Part shown: in pieces, positions 29,393 to 39,642 of the stretch
Numbering within the stretch: position 1 is the stretch's first letter
How the letters are laid out: every line of letters starts with the position of its first letter
From: Erythrobacter sp.
GTDB taxonomy: Bacteria; Pseudomonadota; Alphaproteobacteria; Sphingomonadales; Sphingomonadaceae
Direction of reading: 5' to 3'
NCBI GenBank assembly: GCA_009993605.1
Contig: JAACTB010000009.1
Coordinates: 1-64,000 of the forward strand
DNA length: 64,000 bases
The notes under the pieces: generated by a model
The model's database searches: none
What the model saw: the letters and a program-made list of their open reading frames with translations, nothing else
What the model was told of the DNA's origin: nothing
Made by a program: the position numbers and the translations under genes

Positions 29393-30286
29393 CTAGAACG
29401 TATAGCCGATCCCGATCGCGGCAAACCACTGGTCGGCATCGCCGCGGATCGCGGTGAAAGGCGTATCTTCCGCATCGCCCAGCAGGTGCGAATAGCCGCC
29501 GATCCCGATCAGCGAGACACCGCCATCGGCAAGGTTCCCGCCGAGATCGTAGGCGACGAGCAGGTTCGTGCCCACGCTTTCGAAGCCGCCTTCCGCCTGG
29601 AAACCGGGCAGGCGCGACCCGATCGGCAAAATCGGATTGTTGGGTGCGACCGAATAATAATAATCGGCATAATCGTCGTCGACATAGGTTGCGCTGGCAG
29701 ACAGCGAAACCGCGATCGCCTGGCTGAGCGGGGTGAAATACGCAACGCTCGGCGCGATCTTCATCCCGTCATGCGCGCCCGCCACGTCCCACAGCGCATC
29801 GACGTTGAAGCTCAGGCTGTCGTAGGGATTGAGCACCGCCGGGAAAGAAACGCCGACCGTGGGCCCGACCTCGATCGCCGTGTCGAGTTCGCCATAGGCG
29901 GCAACGACCGAATCCTCGATATCGTCGATATCGGTCCGGTCCGTGTTGATGCGGCCCGCGATACCGAGGGAGAAATTCGGTCCGCCCTCTTTTTCCATCG
30001 ACAGGAAATCGAGCGCCACGCCGGCCGGGCGCGGATTGATGTCGATCCCGCGATAGGACCCTTGCACGACGGGAAACACGAAGGTCACGTAATCGTCCGA
30101 CCCCGTATAGCTGGGCGCGTAGCCGAGGCCGACGCCGACGCTCAGATAATCGCCGTCGAAGATGGTCTGGTCCGGGCCTTCCGACGTAACGCCGGGTTCG
30201 CCCTGATCCTGCGCTGCGGCAGGGGCGGCAAAGGTGGCGGCGATGGCGAAAGCGGCCACGCCGGCGAAAAGCTTCGTAACTGTCAT
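29393..30286 (-). CDS. MipA/OmpV family outer membrane protein
   Basis: Signal peptide; DYLSVGVGLGYAPSYTGSDDYVTFVFPVVQGSYRG; ends GIGYTF. Confidence 0.88.
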   Translation of the reverse strand: MTVTKLFAGVAAFAIAATFAAPAAAQDQGEPGVTSEGPDQTIFDGDYLSVGVGLGYAPSYTGSDDYVTFVFPVVQGSYRGIDINPRPAGVALDFLSMEKEGGPNFSLGIAGRINTDRTDIDDIEDSVVAAYGELDTAIEVGPTVGVSFPAVLNPYDSLSFNVDALWDVAGAHDGMKIAPSVAYFTPLSQAIAVSLSASATYVDDDYADYYYSVAPNNPILPIGSRLPGFQAEGGFESVGTNLLVAYDLGGNLADGGVSLIGIGGYSHLLGDAEDTPFTAIRGDADQWFAAIGIGYTF

Positions 30287-30409
30287 GATCGATCCCTCGG
30301 TCTGTCTTGAGCGCGTAACGGGTTGCCGCGCGTTGCGTTCCTGCCTTTGCGAGGAATCGGGCGATCGAAAGATTGCCGCCGGACCCCGCTGCGCCTACCG
30401 GATCGGGCG

Positions 30410-31600
30410 ATGAGTGCTTCTCTTATCGATCTCGCTATCGTCGGCGGCGGATTGGCCGGTGGCCTGATCGCCCTCGCCGCGCATCGCGCGAACCCCACCA
30501 TGGAGATCGCGCTGGTCGAGGCGGGCGACGTCTTCGGAGGCAATCACCGCTGGAGCTGGTTCGACAGCGATCTGGGGCCGGAGGGCGACGCGCTGATGAG
30601 CGCTTTCCGGGCCAAGACATGGACGGGCGGGAACGAGGTCCGCTTCCCCAAACTCTCTCGCCATCTCTCCGCCGATTACCGCTCGCTCGACAGCCGGGAT
30701 TTCGACGCGGGTCTGCGCAGATTGTTGCCTCAAAGCGCTCTCCATCTCAATTCGCGCGCCCTGACGCTCGCCCCGGATCGAGTCACCATGGAGGACGGGC
30801 GATCGATCGCCGCGCGCTGCGTGATCGATTGCCGCGATCCGGCTCCCTCGCCTGACCTCACCGGAGGCTGGCAGGTCTTTCTCGGCCAGCATCGCCGGAT
30901 GGATGCGCCGCATGGGATCGAACGGCCCGTCATCATGGACGCGACGGTCGAACAGATCGGCGGCTACCGGTTCCTTTATCTCCTGCCCCTGTCCGATACC
31001 GAGCTGTTCCTCGAAGACACCTATTATCAGGACCGCGCCCGGCTGGACGCACCTGCCCTCAGGCAACGGATCGCCGATTATTGCGACCGTCATGGTTGGC
31101 AGGGCGAAATTCTGCATGAGGAAACCGGCCTGCTCCCGGTCATCACCGGGGGCGATTTCGCGAGCTATCGCGCCGCGCTCGAACGGGACGGCGTGGCGCT
31201 CGCCGGCGCGCGGGGCGGCTTCCTCCATCCGCTCACCAGCTACACCGTGCCGATCGCGGTCCGCAACGCGCTCGCCATTGCCGAGGGGGTGGGCCGCATG
31301 GACGGGGCGCAGCTCGCCGGTTTCCTCTCCGCGCGCGCCCGCGACCACTGGCGCGCGACGGGTTATTACCGCCTGCTCGGCAAGATGCTGTTCGATGCCG
31401 CCGAACCGCAGGAACGCTATCGCATTTTCGAACGTTTCTATGCGCTTCCCGAACCCCTGATCGAGCGGTTCTACGCCGCCCAATCCTCCCCGCTCGACAA
31501 GCTCCGTATCCTGTCGGGGAAACCGCCCGTCCCCGTCCGCAGCGCAGTGGCCGCCCTGCTTGGCAAAGGCGCCCCGCTCGTCCAAGGTGACAAATCATGA
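30410..31600 (+). CDS. crtY: Lycopene beta-cyclase
   Basis: LAIVGGGLAGGLIALAAH; GNHRWSWFDSDL; followed by crtI. Confidence 0.95.
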   Translation: MSASLIDLAIVGGGLAGGLIALAAHRANPTMEIALVEAGDVFGGNHRWSWFDSDLGPEGDALMSAFRAKTWTGGNEVRFPKLSRHLSADYRSLDSRDFDAGLRRLLPQSALHLNSRALTLAPDRVTMEDGRSIAARCVIDCRDPAPSPDLTGGWQVFLGQHRRMDAPHGIERPVIMDATVEQIGGYRFLYLLPLSDTELFLEDTYYQDRARLDAPALRQRIADYCDRHGWQGEILHEETGLLPVITGGDFASYRAALERDGVALAGARGGFLHPLTSYTVPIAVRNALAIAEGVGRMDGAQLAGFLSARARDHWRATGYYRLLGKMLFDAAEPQERYRIFERFYALPEPLIERFYAAQSSPLDKLRILSGKPPVPVRSAVAALLGKGAPLVQGDKS

Positions 31601-33132
31601 ACGCCCCCACCATCGAAACCGCCCGCCCCCCCTCTCCCGTCACCCCCACCGGCAAGACCGCCTGCGTCGTCGGCGCAGGCTTCGGCGGACTTGCGCTGGC
31701 GATCCGCCTGCAATCGGCGGGGATCGCCACCACCGTGATCGAGGGGCGGGACAAGCCGGGTGGCCGCGCTTACGTGTGGGAGCGCGAGGGCTTCACCTTC
31801 GACGGCGGGCCGACCGTCATCACCGATCCCGACTGCCTGCGCGAGCTCTGGGCGCTGTCAGGCCACGACATGGCCGAGGACATCGAGCTCGTGCCCGTCA
31901 TGCCGTTCTATCGCCTGCAATGGCCGGACGGGACGCTGTTCGATTATTCGAACGACGAGGACAATCTGTTCGACGAGATCGCCAAGATCAATCCCGCCGA
32001 CGTTGCCGGATATCAGCGCTTCCTCGAGTACAGCGCGGGCGTGTACGAGGAAGGCTACGTCAAGCTGGGCCATGTCCCCTTCCTCGATTTCAAATCCATG
32101 CTGAAGGCCGCGCCCGCGCTCGCGAAGAAGCAGGCGTGGCGCAGCGTCTATTCGATGGTCTCGCATTTCATCGAGGACGAGAAGCTGCGCGAAGCATTCA
32201 GCTTCCACACGCTGCTGGTCGGCGGCAATCCGATGAAGACCAGCGCGATCTACGCCCTGATCCACAAGCTGGAAAAAGATGGCGGCGTGTGGTGGGCCAA
32301 GGGCGGCACCAACAAATTGATCGCTGCGATGGTGACGCATTTCGAGCGTCTGGGCGGAATCGTGAGGCTGGACGATCCGGTCGAGCGCATCCACACGCTC
32401 GGCACCCGCGCGACCGAGGTCGAGACCAGATCGGGCTTCAAGCAGCGCTTCGACGCGGTCGCCAGCAATGCCGATATCATGCACAGCTACAAGGACCTGC
32501 TCGGCCAGTCCAAGCGCGGCGCGGATTACGCCAAGAGCCTGTCGCGCAAGAGCTTTTCGCCCAGTCTCTTCGTGGTCCATTTCGGCCTCGAAGGCGCCTG
32601 GCCGGGCATCCCGCACCACATGATCCTGTTCGGCCCACGCTATAAGGGGCTGCTCGACGATATCTACGGCGGCGGCGTGCTGCCGGCGGATTTCTCGATC
32701 TACCTCCACCACCCGAGCGTGACCGACCCGGCCATGGCGCCCGAGGGCATGAGCACCTTCTACGCACTGGTTCCGGTCGCCCATATGGGCAAGCTGGCGG
32801 TCGATTGGGAGGAAATGGGCAAGCAACTGGAGAAGCGCGTGCTGGACGAGCTCGGACGGCGTCTGATCCCCGACATTCACGACCGGATCGTGACCAAGTT
32901 CCACTACACCCCCAAGGATTTCGCCACCGACTTGAACGCCCATGTCGGCAGCGCGTTCAGCCTCGAACCCGTCCTGACGCAAAGCGCCTGGTTCCGGGGC
33001 CACAACCGTGACGACGTGATCGACAATTTCTACCTCGTCGGCGCAGGCACCCATCCCGGCGCGGGCATTCCCGGCGTGGTTGGCAGCGCCAAAGCGACGG
33101 CGGGGCTGATGGTAGAGGATCTCGTAGGATGA
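31597..33132 (+). CDS. crtI: Phytoene desaturase
   Basis: ACVVGAGFGGLALAIRLQSAG; GRAYVWEREGFTFDGGPTVITDP; C-terminal FYLVGAGTHPGAGIPGVVGSAKATAGLM. Confidence 0.97.
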   Translation: MNAPTIETARPPSPVTPTGKTACVVGAGFGGLALAIRLQSAGIATTVIEGRDKPGGRAYVWEREGFTFDGGPTVITDPDCLRELWALSGHDMAEDIELVPVMPFYRLQWPDGTLFDYSNDEDNLFDEIAKINPADVAGYQRFLEYSAGVYEEGYVKLGHVPFLDFKSMLKAAPALAKKQAWRSVYSMVSHFIEDEKLREAFSFHTLLVGGNPMKTSAIYALIHKLEKDGGVWWAKGGTNKLIAAMVTHFERLGGIVRLDDPVERIHTLGTRATEVETRSGFKQRFDAVASNADIMHSYKDLLGQSKRGADYAKSLSRKSFSPSLFVVHFGLEGAWPGIPHHMILFGPRYKGLLDDIYGGGVLPADFSIYLHHPSVTDPAMAPEGMSTFYALVPVAHMGKLAVDWEEMGKQLEKRVLDELGRRLIPDIHDRIVTKFHYTPKDFATDLNAHVGSAFSLEPVLTQSAWFRGHNRDDVIDNFYLVGAGTHPGAGIPGVVGSAKATAGLMVEDLVG

Positions 33133-33716
33133 CCCTCAACCGCCTCGCCATTTATTGCGGCTCCGCAACGCCATCCGATCCGCGCTATATCGAACTTGCG
33201 CGCGATGTCGGCGCCTCGCTGGCGCAGCGCGGCATCGGGGTCGTCTATGGCGGCGGCAGATTGGGATTGATGGGCGCGGTCGCGAAGGGCGCGCTCGATC
33301 ATGGGGGCGAGGTGATCGGTGTTATCCCCGAAGCGCTCGCCAATTCCGAAGTCGCCAACCACGATTGCACCGAACTCCACACGGTCGGCGGCATGCACGA
33401 GCGCAAGCAGACATTCACCGATCTCAGCGACGGGTTCATAACGATCCCCGGCGGCGTCGGGACGATGGACGAATTGTGGGAAGCGGTGAGCTGGGCGCAA
33501 TTGGGCTATCACACCAAGCCGGTCGGCCTGCTAAATGCCTTCGGTTTCTACGACCATCTGATCGCCTTCAACCGCCACATGGCGGAGGTCGGCTTCGTGC
33601 GGCCTGCGCATCAGGGGATCATCCTTGCCGCCGACACGTTAGGGACGTTGCTCGACCAAATGGAAAGCTACGAGCCCCACACGCCGATCTTCAACATGAA
33701 GGCCTCCGACCTCTGA
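33129..33716 (+). CDS. LOG family (TIGR00730) Rossmann protein, cytokinin riboside 5'-monophosphate phosphoribohydrolase-like
   Basis: IAIYCGS, GVVYGGGRLGLMG, MHERKQTF, ITIPGGVGTMDELWEAVSWAQLG (PGGxGTxxE). Confidence 0.95.
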   Translation: MTLNRLAIYCGSATPSDPRYIELARDVGASLAQRGIGVVYGGGRLGLMGAVAKGALDHGGEVIGVIPEALANSEVANHDCTELHTVGGMHERKQTFTDLSDGFITIPGGVGTMDELWEAVSWAQLGYHTKPVGLLNAFGFYDHLIAFNRHMAEVGFVRPAHQGIILAADTLGTLLDQMESYEPHTPIFNMKASDL

Positions 33717-33748
33717 GCACCGAGCGTCCTCTCGTCTCCTCGCGTTAT

Positions 33749-34735
33749 ATGCGGGACACCCCCGTCCAGGCGGGCGGGGGGCGCGATCGCGCGTCCATGG
33801 TGGCCCAGGCCAGGCAGGCGATAGAGGAAGGCTCGCAAAGCTTCGCCGCCGCATCCAAGCTGTTCGACCAGAAAACGCGCGAACGCGCCTGGCTGCTCTA
33901 CGCCTGGTGCCGCCGCTGCGACGATATCGCCGACAATCAGGACAAGGGCGGCCCGCTGGGCGATCAGGGCGACCTCAAAAGCGCGGAAGATCGCGTGCAG
34001 GGCATCCGCGTCCTCACCCGCCGCGCCTTTGCCGAACAGCCCACGGCCGATCCGGCCTTCGATGGTTTCGGTCTGGTCGCCGACGAGTGCAATCTGACGC
34101 CGGACATGGCGAACGATGTGATCTCGGGCTTCGCGCTGGATGCGACCGGCTGGGCGCCGGCGAACGAGCGCGACATGCTGCGATATTGCTATCACGTGGC
34201 GGGCGCCGTCGGGGTGATGATGGCGAAGGTGATGGACGTGCCCGACGATGACGGCGACACGCTCGACCGGGCCTGCGACCTCGGCCTCGCCTTCCAGATG
34301 GCGAATATCGCGCGCGACATCGTCGAAGATGCCGATGCCGGGCGCTGCTATCTCCCTGCCGAATGGCTGGCGGAAAAGGGTTGGGAACAGGGCGACCACG
34401 CGTTGCCGGAAAACCGCTTCGAACTCGCCAGCCTGATGCCGCGCCTGATCGCTCTGATGGAAAAGCACGAGGCAGCGGCGCGCCTCGGCGCGAAGCAATT
34501 GCGGTTCCGCCAACGCTGGGCGGTACTGGCGGCGGCGAATATCTACGGCGCGATCGGGCGCAAGGTGCTGGATCGCGGGCAATTGGCCTGGGACCGCCGC
34601 GTCGTGGTGCCGGGTTACGAGAAAGCGTGGCATGTTCTTGCCGCGTTGGGTCAGGCGATCGCCAACCGCCCCGAAGGGCCGGACGAGCCGATTATCTGGA
34701 CCCGCCACGATTATCGCCCCGTCGCGGGCTGGTAG
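33749..34735 (+). CDS. crtB: Phytoene synthase
   Basis: LLYAWCRRCDDIADNQ; LGLAFQMANIARDIVEDADAGRCYLP. Confidence 0.95.
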   Translation: MRDTPVQAGGGRDRASMVAQARQAIEEGSQSFAAASKLFDQKTRERAWLLYAWCRRCDDIADNQDKGGPLGDQGDLKSAEDRVQGIRVLTRRAFAEQPTADPAFDGFGLVADECNLTPDMANDVISGFALDATGWAPANERDMLRYCYHVAGAVGVMMAKVMDVPDDDGDTLDRACDLGLAFQMANIARDIVEDADAGRCYLPAEWLAEKGWEQGDHALPENRFELASLMPRLIALMEKHEAAARLGAKQLRFRQRWAVLAAANIYGAIGRKVLDRGQLAWDRRVVVPGYEKAWHVLAALGQAIANRPEGPDEPIIWTRHDYRPVAGW

Positions 34736-34783
34736 GTCGCCAGAAGAGTTGGCTTTTGTCCCCATGCGGGCTAGCCGAACGGC

Positions 34784-36649
34784 ATGATCCAAAAGCTTCT
34801 GATCGCCAATCGCGGCGAGATCGCCTGCCGTATTATCCGCACCGCGCGGGACATGGGTATCGCCACCGTTGCGGTCTATTCCGATGCCGATGCAAAGGCG
34901 TTGCATGTCCGTAGCGCCGACGAAGCCGTACATATCGGCCCCTCGCCCGCTGCCGAGAGCTATCTGGTCGGCGAAAAGATCATCGCTGCGGCGAAGGATA
35001 CCGGGGCGCAGGCGATCCATCCGGGTTACGGCTTTCTGAGCGAGAACGCCGGTTTCGCTCAGGCCGTGATCGATGCGGGACTGATCTGGGTCGGCCCGAA
35101 ACCGTCGAGCATCGAGGCGATGGGCCTGAAGGACGCGGCCAAGAAGCTGATGCGCGAAGCGGGCGTTCCCGTCACGCCGGGCTATGACGGCGAGGATCAG
35201 AGCCCCGAGCGGTTGAAGAAAGAGGCCGACGCGATCGGCTATCCGGTGTTGATCAAGGCGGTCGCTGGCGGCGGCGGCAAGGGAATGCGCAAGGTCGACG
35301 ATGCGGCGCAGTTCGAAGAAATGCTGCAAAGCTGCAAGCGTGAGGCCAAGGCCAGCTTCTCGAACGACGAAGTGCTGCTCGAAAAGTGGATCACCTCGCC
35401 CCGCCATATCGAAGTGCAGGTGTTCGGCGATTCCCACGGAAATGTCGTCCACCTTTTCGAACGCGATTGCTCGCTGCAACGCCGCCACCAGAAGGTGATC
35501 GAGGAAGCCCCCGCCCCCGGCATGGACGAGGAAACCCGCGAAGAGCTTTGCGCCGCCGCCGTGCGCGCCGCCAAGGCAGTCGATTACGAAGGCGCGGGCA
35601 CGATCGAATTCATCGCCGACGCGAGCGAAGGCCTGCGCGCGGACCGAATCTTCTTCATGGAAATGAACACGCGTCTTCAGGTCGAACACCCGGTGACCGA
35701 GGAGATTACCGGCGTCGATCTGGTCGAATGGCAGCTGCGCGTGGCGAGCGGCGAGCCGATCCCGATGGCGCAGGACGAATTGGCGATCCACGGCCACGCG
35801 ATCGAAGCGCGGCTTTACGCAGAAGATCCCTCAAGCGGTTTCCTGCCCAGCACCGGCCCGCTCGACTGGCTCGACCTCGGCGTGGAAGGCCGCATCGAGA
35901 CGGGCGTCGAGGAAGGCGACGAGATTTCGCCTCATTACGATCCGATGATTGCCAAGCTGATCGCCTGGGGCGAAGATCGCGACGACGCCATCGACACTCT
36001 TGTCGAAATGGCCGAGACCGCCGAGGTCTGGCCGGTGCGGACGAATGCGGCCTTCATCGCCAACGCCTTGTCCGACAATGATTTCATCGCCGAACGCCTC
36101 GACACCGGCTTCATCGCCGACAAGGGCGACGCGCTTATCCCCTCCGGCGAACCCGACGATGCCGTGCTGCGCGGGGCTGCCCGCATCGCGATGGTGGCGA
36201 ATGACGACCAGCCCGAGGAGCTTGCGGGCTTTCGCCTTAACCGTGCGCCGCGCCATGCGGTCGCGCTATTCCATCGCGGCAAAACGCATCTCGTCGAACT
36301 GGACGACACGCCGTTCGAGCCTTCGCTCACGGGTTTCGCCGAAGGCGGGCGCATCGTGGTCTTCGACAACGGTCAGGCTTTCGGGTTCGAAACCGAAACG
36401 CGCGGGTCCGGCGCCGCTTCCGCCGCCGATGGTGCGATCCTCGCGCCGATGCCGGGCAAGGTCATCGCGGTCGACGTCAAGGAGGGCGACAGCGTCACCG
36501 CCGGTCAGCGTCTGATGGTGCTCGAAGCGATGAAAATGGAGCACGCGATGACAGCGCCGTTCGATGGTACCGTCACAGAACTCAATGCCAGCGAAGGCGG
36601 GCAGGTCCAGGTCGAAGCGGTGCTGGCGGTGGTAGAGCCCGAAAGCTGA
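34784..36649 (+). CDS. Biotin-dependent acyl-CoA carboxylase alpha subunit (methylcrotonyl/propionyl-type; biotin carboxylase + BCCP)
   Basis: IANRGEIACRIIRTARDMGI; GGGGKGM; EMNTRLQVEHPVTE; VLEAMKMEHAM. Confidence 0.93.
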   Translation: MIQKLLIANRGEIACRIIRTARDMGIATVAVYSDADAKALHVRSADEAVHIGPSPAAESYLVGEKIIAAAKDTGAQAIHPGYGFLSENAGFAQAVIDAGLIWVGPKPSSIEAMGLKDAAKKLMREAGVPVTPGYDGEDQSPERLKKEADAIGYPVLIKAVAGGGGKGMRKVDDAAQFEEMLQSCKREAKASFSNDEVLLEKWITSPRHIEVQVFGDSHGNVVHLFERDCSLQRRHQKVIEEAPAPGMDEETREELCAAAVRAAKAVDYEGAGTIEFIADASEGLRADRIFFMEMNTRLQVEHPVTEEITGVDLVEWQLRVASGEPIPMAQDELAIHGHAIEARLYAEDPSSGFLPSTGPLDWLDLGVEGRIETGVEEGDEISPHYDPMIAKLIAWGEDRDDAIDTLVEMAETAEVWPVRTNAAFIANALSDNDFIAERLDTGFIADKGDALIPSGEPDDAVLRGAARIAMVANDDQPEELAGFRLNRAPRHAVALFHRGKTHLVELDDTPFEPSLTGFAEGGRIVVFDNGQAFGFETETRGSGAASAADGAILAPMPGKVIAVDVKEGDSVTAGQRLMVLEAMKMEHAMTAPFDGTVTELNASEGGQVQVEAVLAVVEPES

Positions 36650-36669
36650 GGCAGCCAGCGAGCGGCGCG

Positions 36670-37935
36670 TTACCGTGCTTGTGGCCGCGGCTCGCCGAAC
36701 AATTCGCCCTTTTCGCTGAACAGGACGAAGACCAGGCTCAGCACGGCGGTGATCAGCAGCGCTGTCGCGAGCGGGCGCGCGGTCCCGTCGTATAGGAAGC
36801 CGATCAACGCCCCCAGCCCCGCACCGGTCGTCAAGCGCAGGAAGCTTTGCGCCGAACTGGCGGCGCCCGCGATGTGCTTGAACGGCTCCATCGCGATCGA
36901 CCCGAAATTGGCGCCGATAAAGCCGAGTAGAGCCATGTTCGCGGCCATCAGCGGGACGAAGGTCCACAGGCTCTCGTCCGGCTGGTTGGCGAACCACAAT
37001 TGCGCGCCCGCAACCGCGATGAAGATGAACAGGGCGGCATGGCTTACCCGCCGCGCGCCGAATTTCTCGACGATGCGGCTGTTCGACCAGTTCGCGATCG
37101 ACATCGCGCCCGCGCACATCGCGAAGATCAGCGGGAAGAGATCGCCCGCATTGAAGGCTTCGCCGATCAATTGCTGCGAGGAGTTGATGAAGCCGAACAG
37201 GCCGCCGAATACCAGCGCACTGCCCAGCGTGTAACCGATCGTCTCGCGCAGCGTCACCGAATGGCGCATGTTTCGCACGATCACCGGCAGGCGGATAGGC
37301 ACCCGGTCATCCTCGTGTAGCGTCTCCGGCAGGCTGGTATAGACCCAGATCGCCATCACGACGCCCGCCGCGGCCATGGCTGCGAAAATCCAGCGCCAGT
37401 TTCCGGCGATCTCCAGAATGCCCTGACCTATCGTAGGCGCGATCGCGGGCACGATCAGGAAGATGACGAAGATCAGGCTCATCATCCGCGCCATCTTGTC
37501 GCCGCCCACGCGGTCGCGAATGATGGCGGGCGGAAGGGCGATGATCGCCGCTGCACCGAAACCCTGTATCGCGCGCAGAACGACCAGCGTCGTGAAATCG
37601 GTCGCCAGCGAACAGGCGATCGACAGCGCGATATAGACCCCGAGGCCGACGAACAGCACCGGGCGGCGCCCATAGCGGTCGGCAAAGCTACCCGGAACCA
37701 GCGCTCCGATGCCCGCACAGATCAGATAGGCCCCGACGATGAACTGGCGGCTGTTCCCTTCCGCGCCAAGCGCGTTCGCCAGATTGTCCAGCGCGGGGAG
37801 GATGGAATCGATCCCGAAGGCGTTCAGCGCCATTAAAAGCGCCATCATCCAAATGAGCGAACGCTCGCTGATATGGGGTCGCTTGGCCGCCTCTGCCCTC
37901 GGGCGCTCGCCGGGCGCTAACTGTTCCGTTCGCAT
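36670..37935 (-). CDS. Bcr/CflA-type MFS drug transporter
   Basis: FGIDSILPALDNLANALG; PGSFADRYGRRPVLFVGL; LPETL. Confidence 0.9.
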   Translation of the reverse strand: MRTEQLAPGERPRAEAAKRPHISERSLIWMMALLMALNAFGIDSILPALDNLANALGAEGNSRQFIVGAYLICAGIGALVPGSFADRYGRRPVLFVGLGVYIALSIACSLATDFTTLVVLRAIQGFGAAAIIALPPAIIRDRVGGDKMARMMSLIFVIFLIVPAIAPTIGQGILEIAGNWRWIFAAMAAAGVVMAIWVYTSLPETLHEDDRVPIRLPVIVRNMRHSVTLRETIGYTLGSALVFGGLFGFINSSQQLIGEAFNAGDLFPLIFAMCAGAMSIANWSNSRIVEKFGARRVSHAALFIFIAVAGAQLWFANQPDESLWTFVPLMAANMALLGFIGANFGSIAMEPFKHIAGAASSAQSFLRLTTGAGLGALIGFLYDGTARPLATALLITAVLSLVFVLFSEKGELFGEPRPQAR

Positions 37936-38000
37936 CTGCACAAAGCGTCAGGTGGCGCGGAAGGTTCCGATTTGCAACCGGGCTCGCTATCTATTCCTGC

Positions 38001-39164
38001 ATGGTCGGTTGCGGTTCTGACAATCACTATGATGGCACGGGCGGCGGCGCCGAAGACAGCACCGGCGCAGTCGATATAGGCCTGCGCAAGATCATTCATG
38101 TCGACATGGACGCCTTCTTCGCCAGCGTCGAACAACGCGACCATCCCGAACTGCGCGGGCGCCCGGTCGCGGTCGGCGGGTCGAGCGGGCGCGGCGTGGT
38201 GGCCGCCGCCAGTTACGAAGCGCGCAAGTTCGGTGTGAAGAGCGCCATGCCCAGCGTCACCGCCAAGCGGCTGTGCCCCGATCTCGTCTTCTGCAAGAGC
38301 CGGTTCGAGGTCTATCGCGAAGTCTCGCAGCAGATCCGCGCGATCTTCCACCACCACACCGACCTCGTCGAACCCTTGAGCCTCGACGAAGCCTATCTCG
38401 ACGTCACGGAGGATCGGCTGGGGATCGGGACCGCGACGCGTATCGCGCAGATGATCCGCCAGGAAATCCGCGCCAAGACCCAGCTGACCGCCAGCGCCGG
38501 GGTCAGCTACAACAAATTTCTCGCCAAGCTCGCCAGCGACCAGAACAAGCCGGATGGGATCTGCGTGATCAGGCCGGGCATGGGCGCGGAGTTCGTCCAG
38601 TCGCTTCCGATCCGCCGGTTTCACGGAGTCGGCCCGCGCGCAGAGGAGAAGATGCAGCGGCTCGGCATCGCGACAGGGGCCGATCTGGCTGCGAAGGACA
38701 TGGCATGGCTGACGGCGAATTTCGGCAGCTTCGGCGAATATCTTTATCGCGCGGCGCGGGGCATCGACCTGAGGCCGGTCCGGTCCAGCCGTACGCGCAA
38801 ATCGGTGGGGGGAGAGCGCACCTTCCACCAGGATCAGCACGCGCCCGACGAATTGCGAGAGACCCTGGAGCGGATCGTCGACATCGTGTGGGAGCGGATC
38901 GAGCGAGCCCAGGCGCGCGGCCGCACCGTCACTTTGAAGCTCAAATACAACGACTTCACGCTCAACACGCGGGCGAAATCGGTCGGCCATCTGGTCCGCG
39001 ACAAGGCGGAATTCGCCACTATCGGGCGCGAATTGCTGGAAAGCGAATTGCCGCTCCCACGTCCGATTCGGCTGATGGGCCTGACCCTGTCGTCGTTGGA
39101 GGGAGTCGAAAAAGGATCACGGCGCGAGAAGGCGGCGCGCGCCGCGCAGTTGTCGCTGCTCTAA
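38001..39164 (+). CDS. dinB: DNA polymerase IV (Y-family)
   Basis: IIHVDMDAFFASVEQRDHPELRGRPVAVGG; EPLSLDEAYLDVT; SAGVSYNKFLAKLASDQNKPDG. Confidence 0.96.
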   Translation: MVGCGSDNHYDGTGGGAEDSTGAVDIGLRKIIHVDMDAFFASVEQRDHPELRGRPVAVGGSSGRGVVAAASYEARKFGVKSAMPSVTAKRLCPDLVFCKSRFEVYREVSQQIRAIFHHHTDLVEPLSLDEAYLDVTEDRLGIGTATRIAQMIRQEIRAKTQLTASAGVSYNKFLAKLASDQNKPDGICVIRPGMGAEFVQSLPIRRFHGVGPRAEEKMQRLGIATGADLAAKDMAWLTANFGSFGEYLYRAARGIDLRPVRSSRTRKSVGGERTFHQDQHAPDELRETLERIVDIVWERIERAQARGRTVTLKLKYNDFTLNTRAKSVGHLVRDKAEFATIGRELLESELPLPRPIRLMGLTLSSLEGVEKGSRREKAARAAQLSLL

Positions 39165-39168
39165 TCGC

Positions 39169-39642
39169 TCAGGCGCCGCGGACCATGTTGCGCGGATCCT
39201 GGAAGAAGCGCAGCCGGGCAGCGGTGTGGGGGCTCAAGGGCTCGGGCAGGGAATGGGTCGGGAAGAAGCGCGCTTCCACCACCTCGCGTCGATCGGGGCG
39301 CGGCACGTCATGCGTCACGCAGGTGACGACATACGCGGTGTGCGGCGATCCCGAAATCTCCTCCTCGAACTGCCCGACGAGGAAGACGCCATCGCATTCG
39401 CAACCCGTCTCCTCTTTTAATTCGCGGCCCGCCGCATCTTCGGGTGTTTCCCCTTTCCTGATCCCGCCGCCGGGAAAATACCAGGCGCGCGGCCCGTAGC
39501 TGTGGCGGACGAGGAGGATGCGCCCGTCGAGGTCGCGTGCGATCATCGACACGCCTTCCAGCGGCGTCTTGCGCCAACGTCGCCACCGGTCCCGCATCTT
39601 GTGCGCGATCCGCAGAAAACGCCGCTGCAGCGCTCCGGGCAT
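39169..39642 (-). CDS. NUDIX hydrolase
   Basis: Nudix box GGGIRKGETPEDAAGRELKEETGCE. Confidence 0.93.
   Translation of the reverse strand: MPGALQRRFLRIAHKMRDRWRRWRKTPLEGVSMIARDLDGRILLVRHSYGPRAWYFPGGGIRKGETPEDAAGRELKEETGCECDGVFLVGQFEEEISGSPHTAYVVTCVTHDVPRPDRREVVEARFFPTHSLPEPLSPHTAARLRFFQDPRNMVRGA

Noticed and set aside
31621-31650. C-rich run near the crtI start (GCCCGCCCCCCCTCTCCCGTCACCCCC) as a phase-variation tract
   Set aside because: Longest homopolymer is only 7 nt and it sits in ordinary high-GC coding sequence; no evidence of variation from a single sequence.
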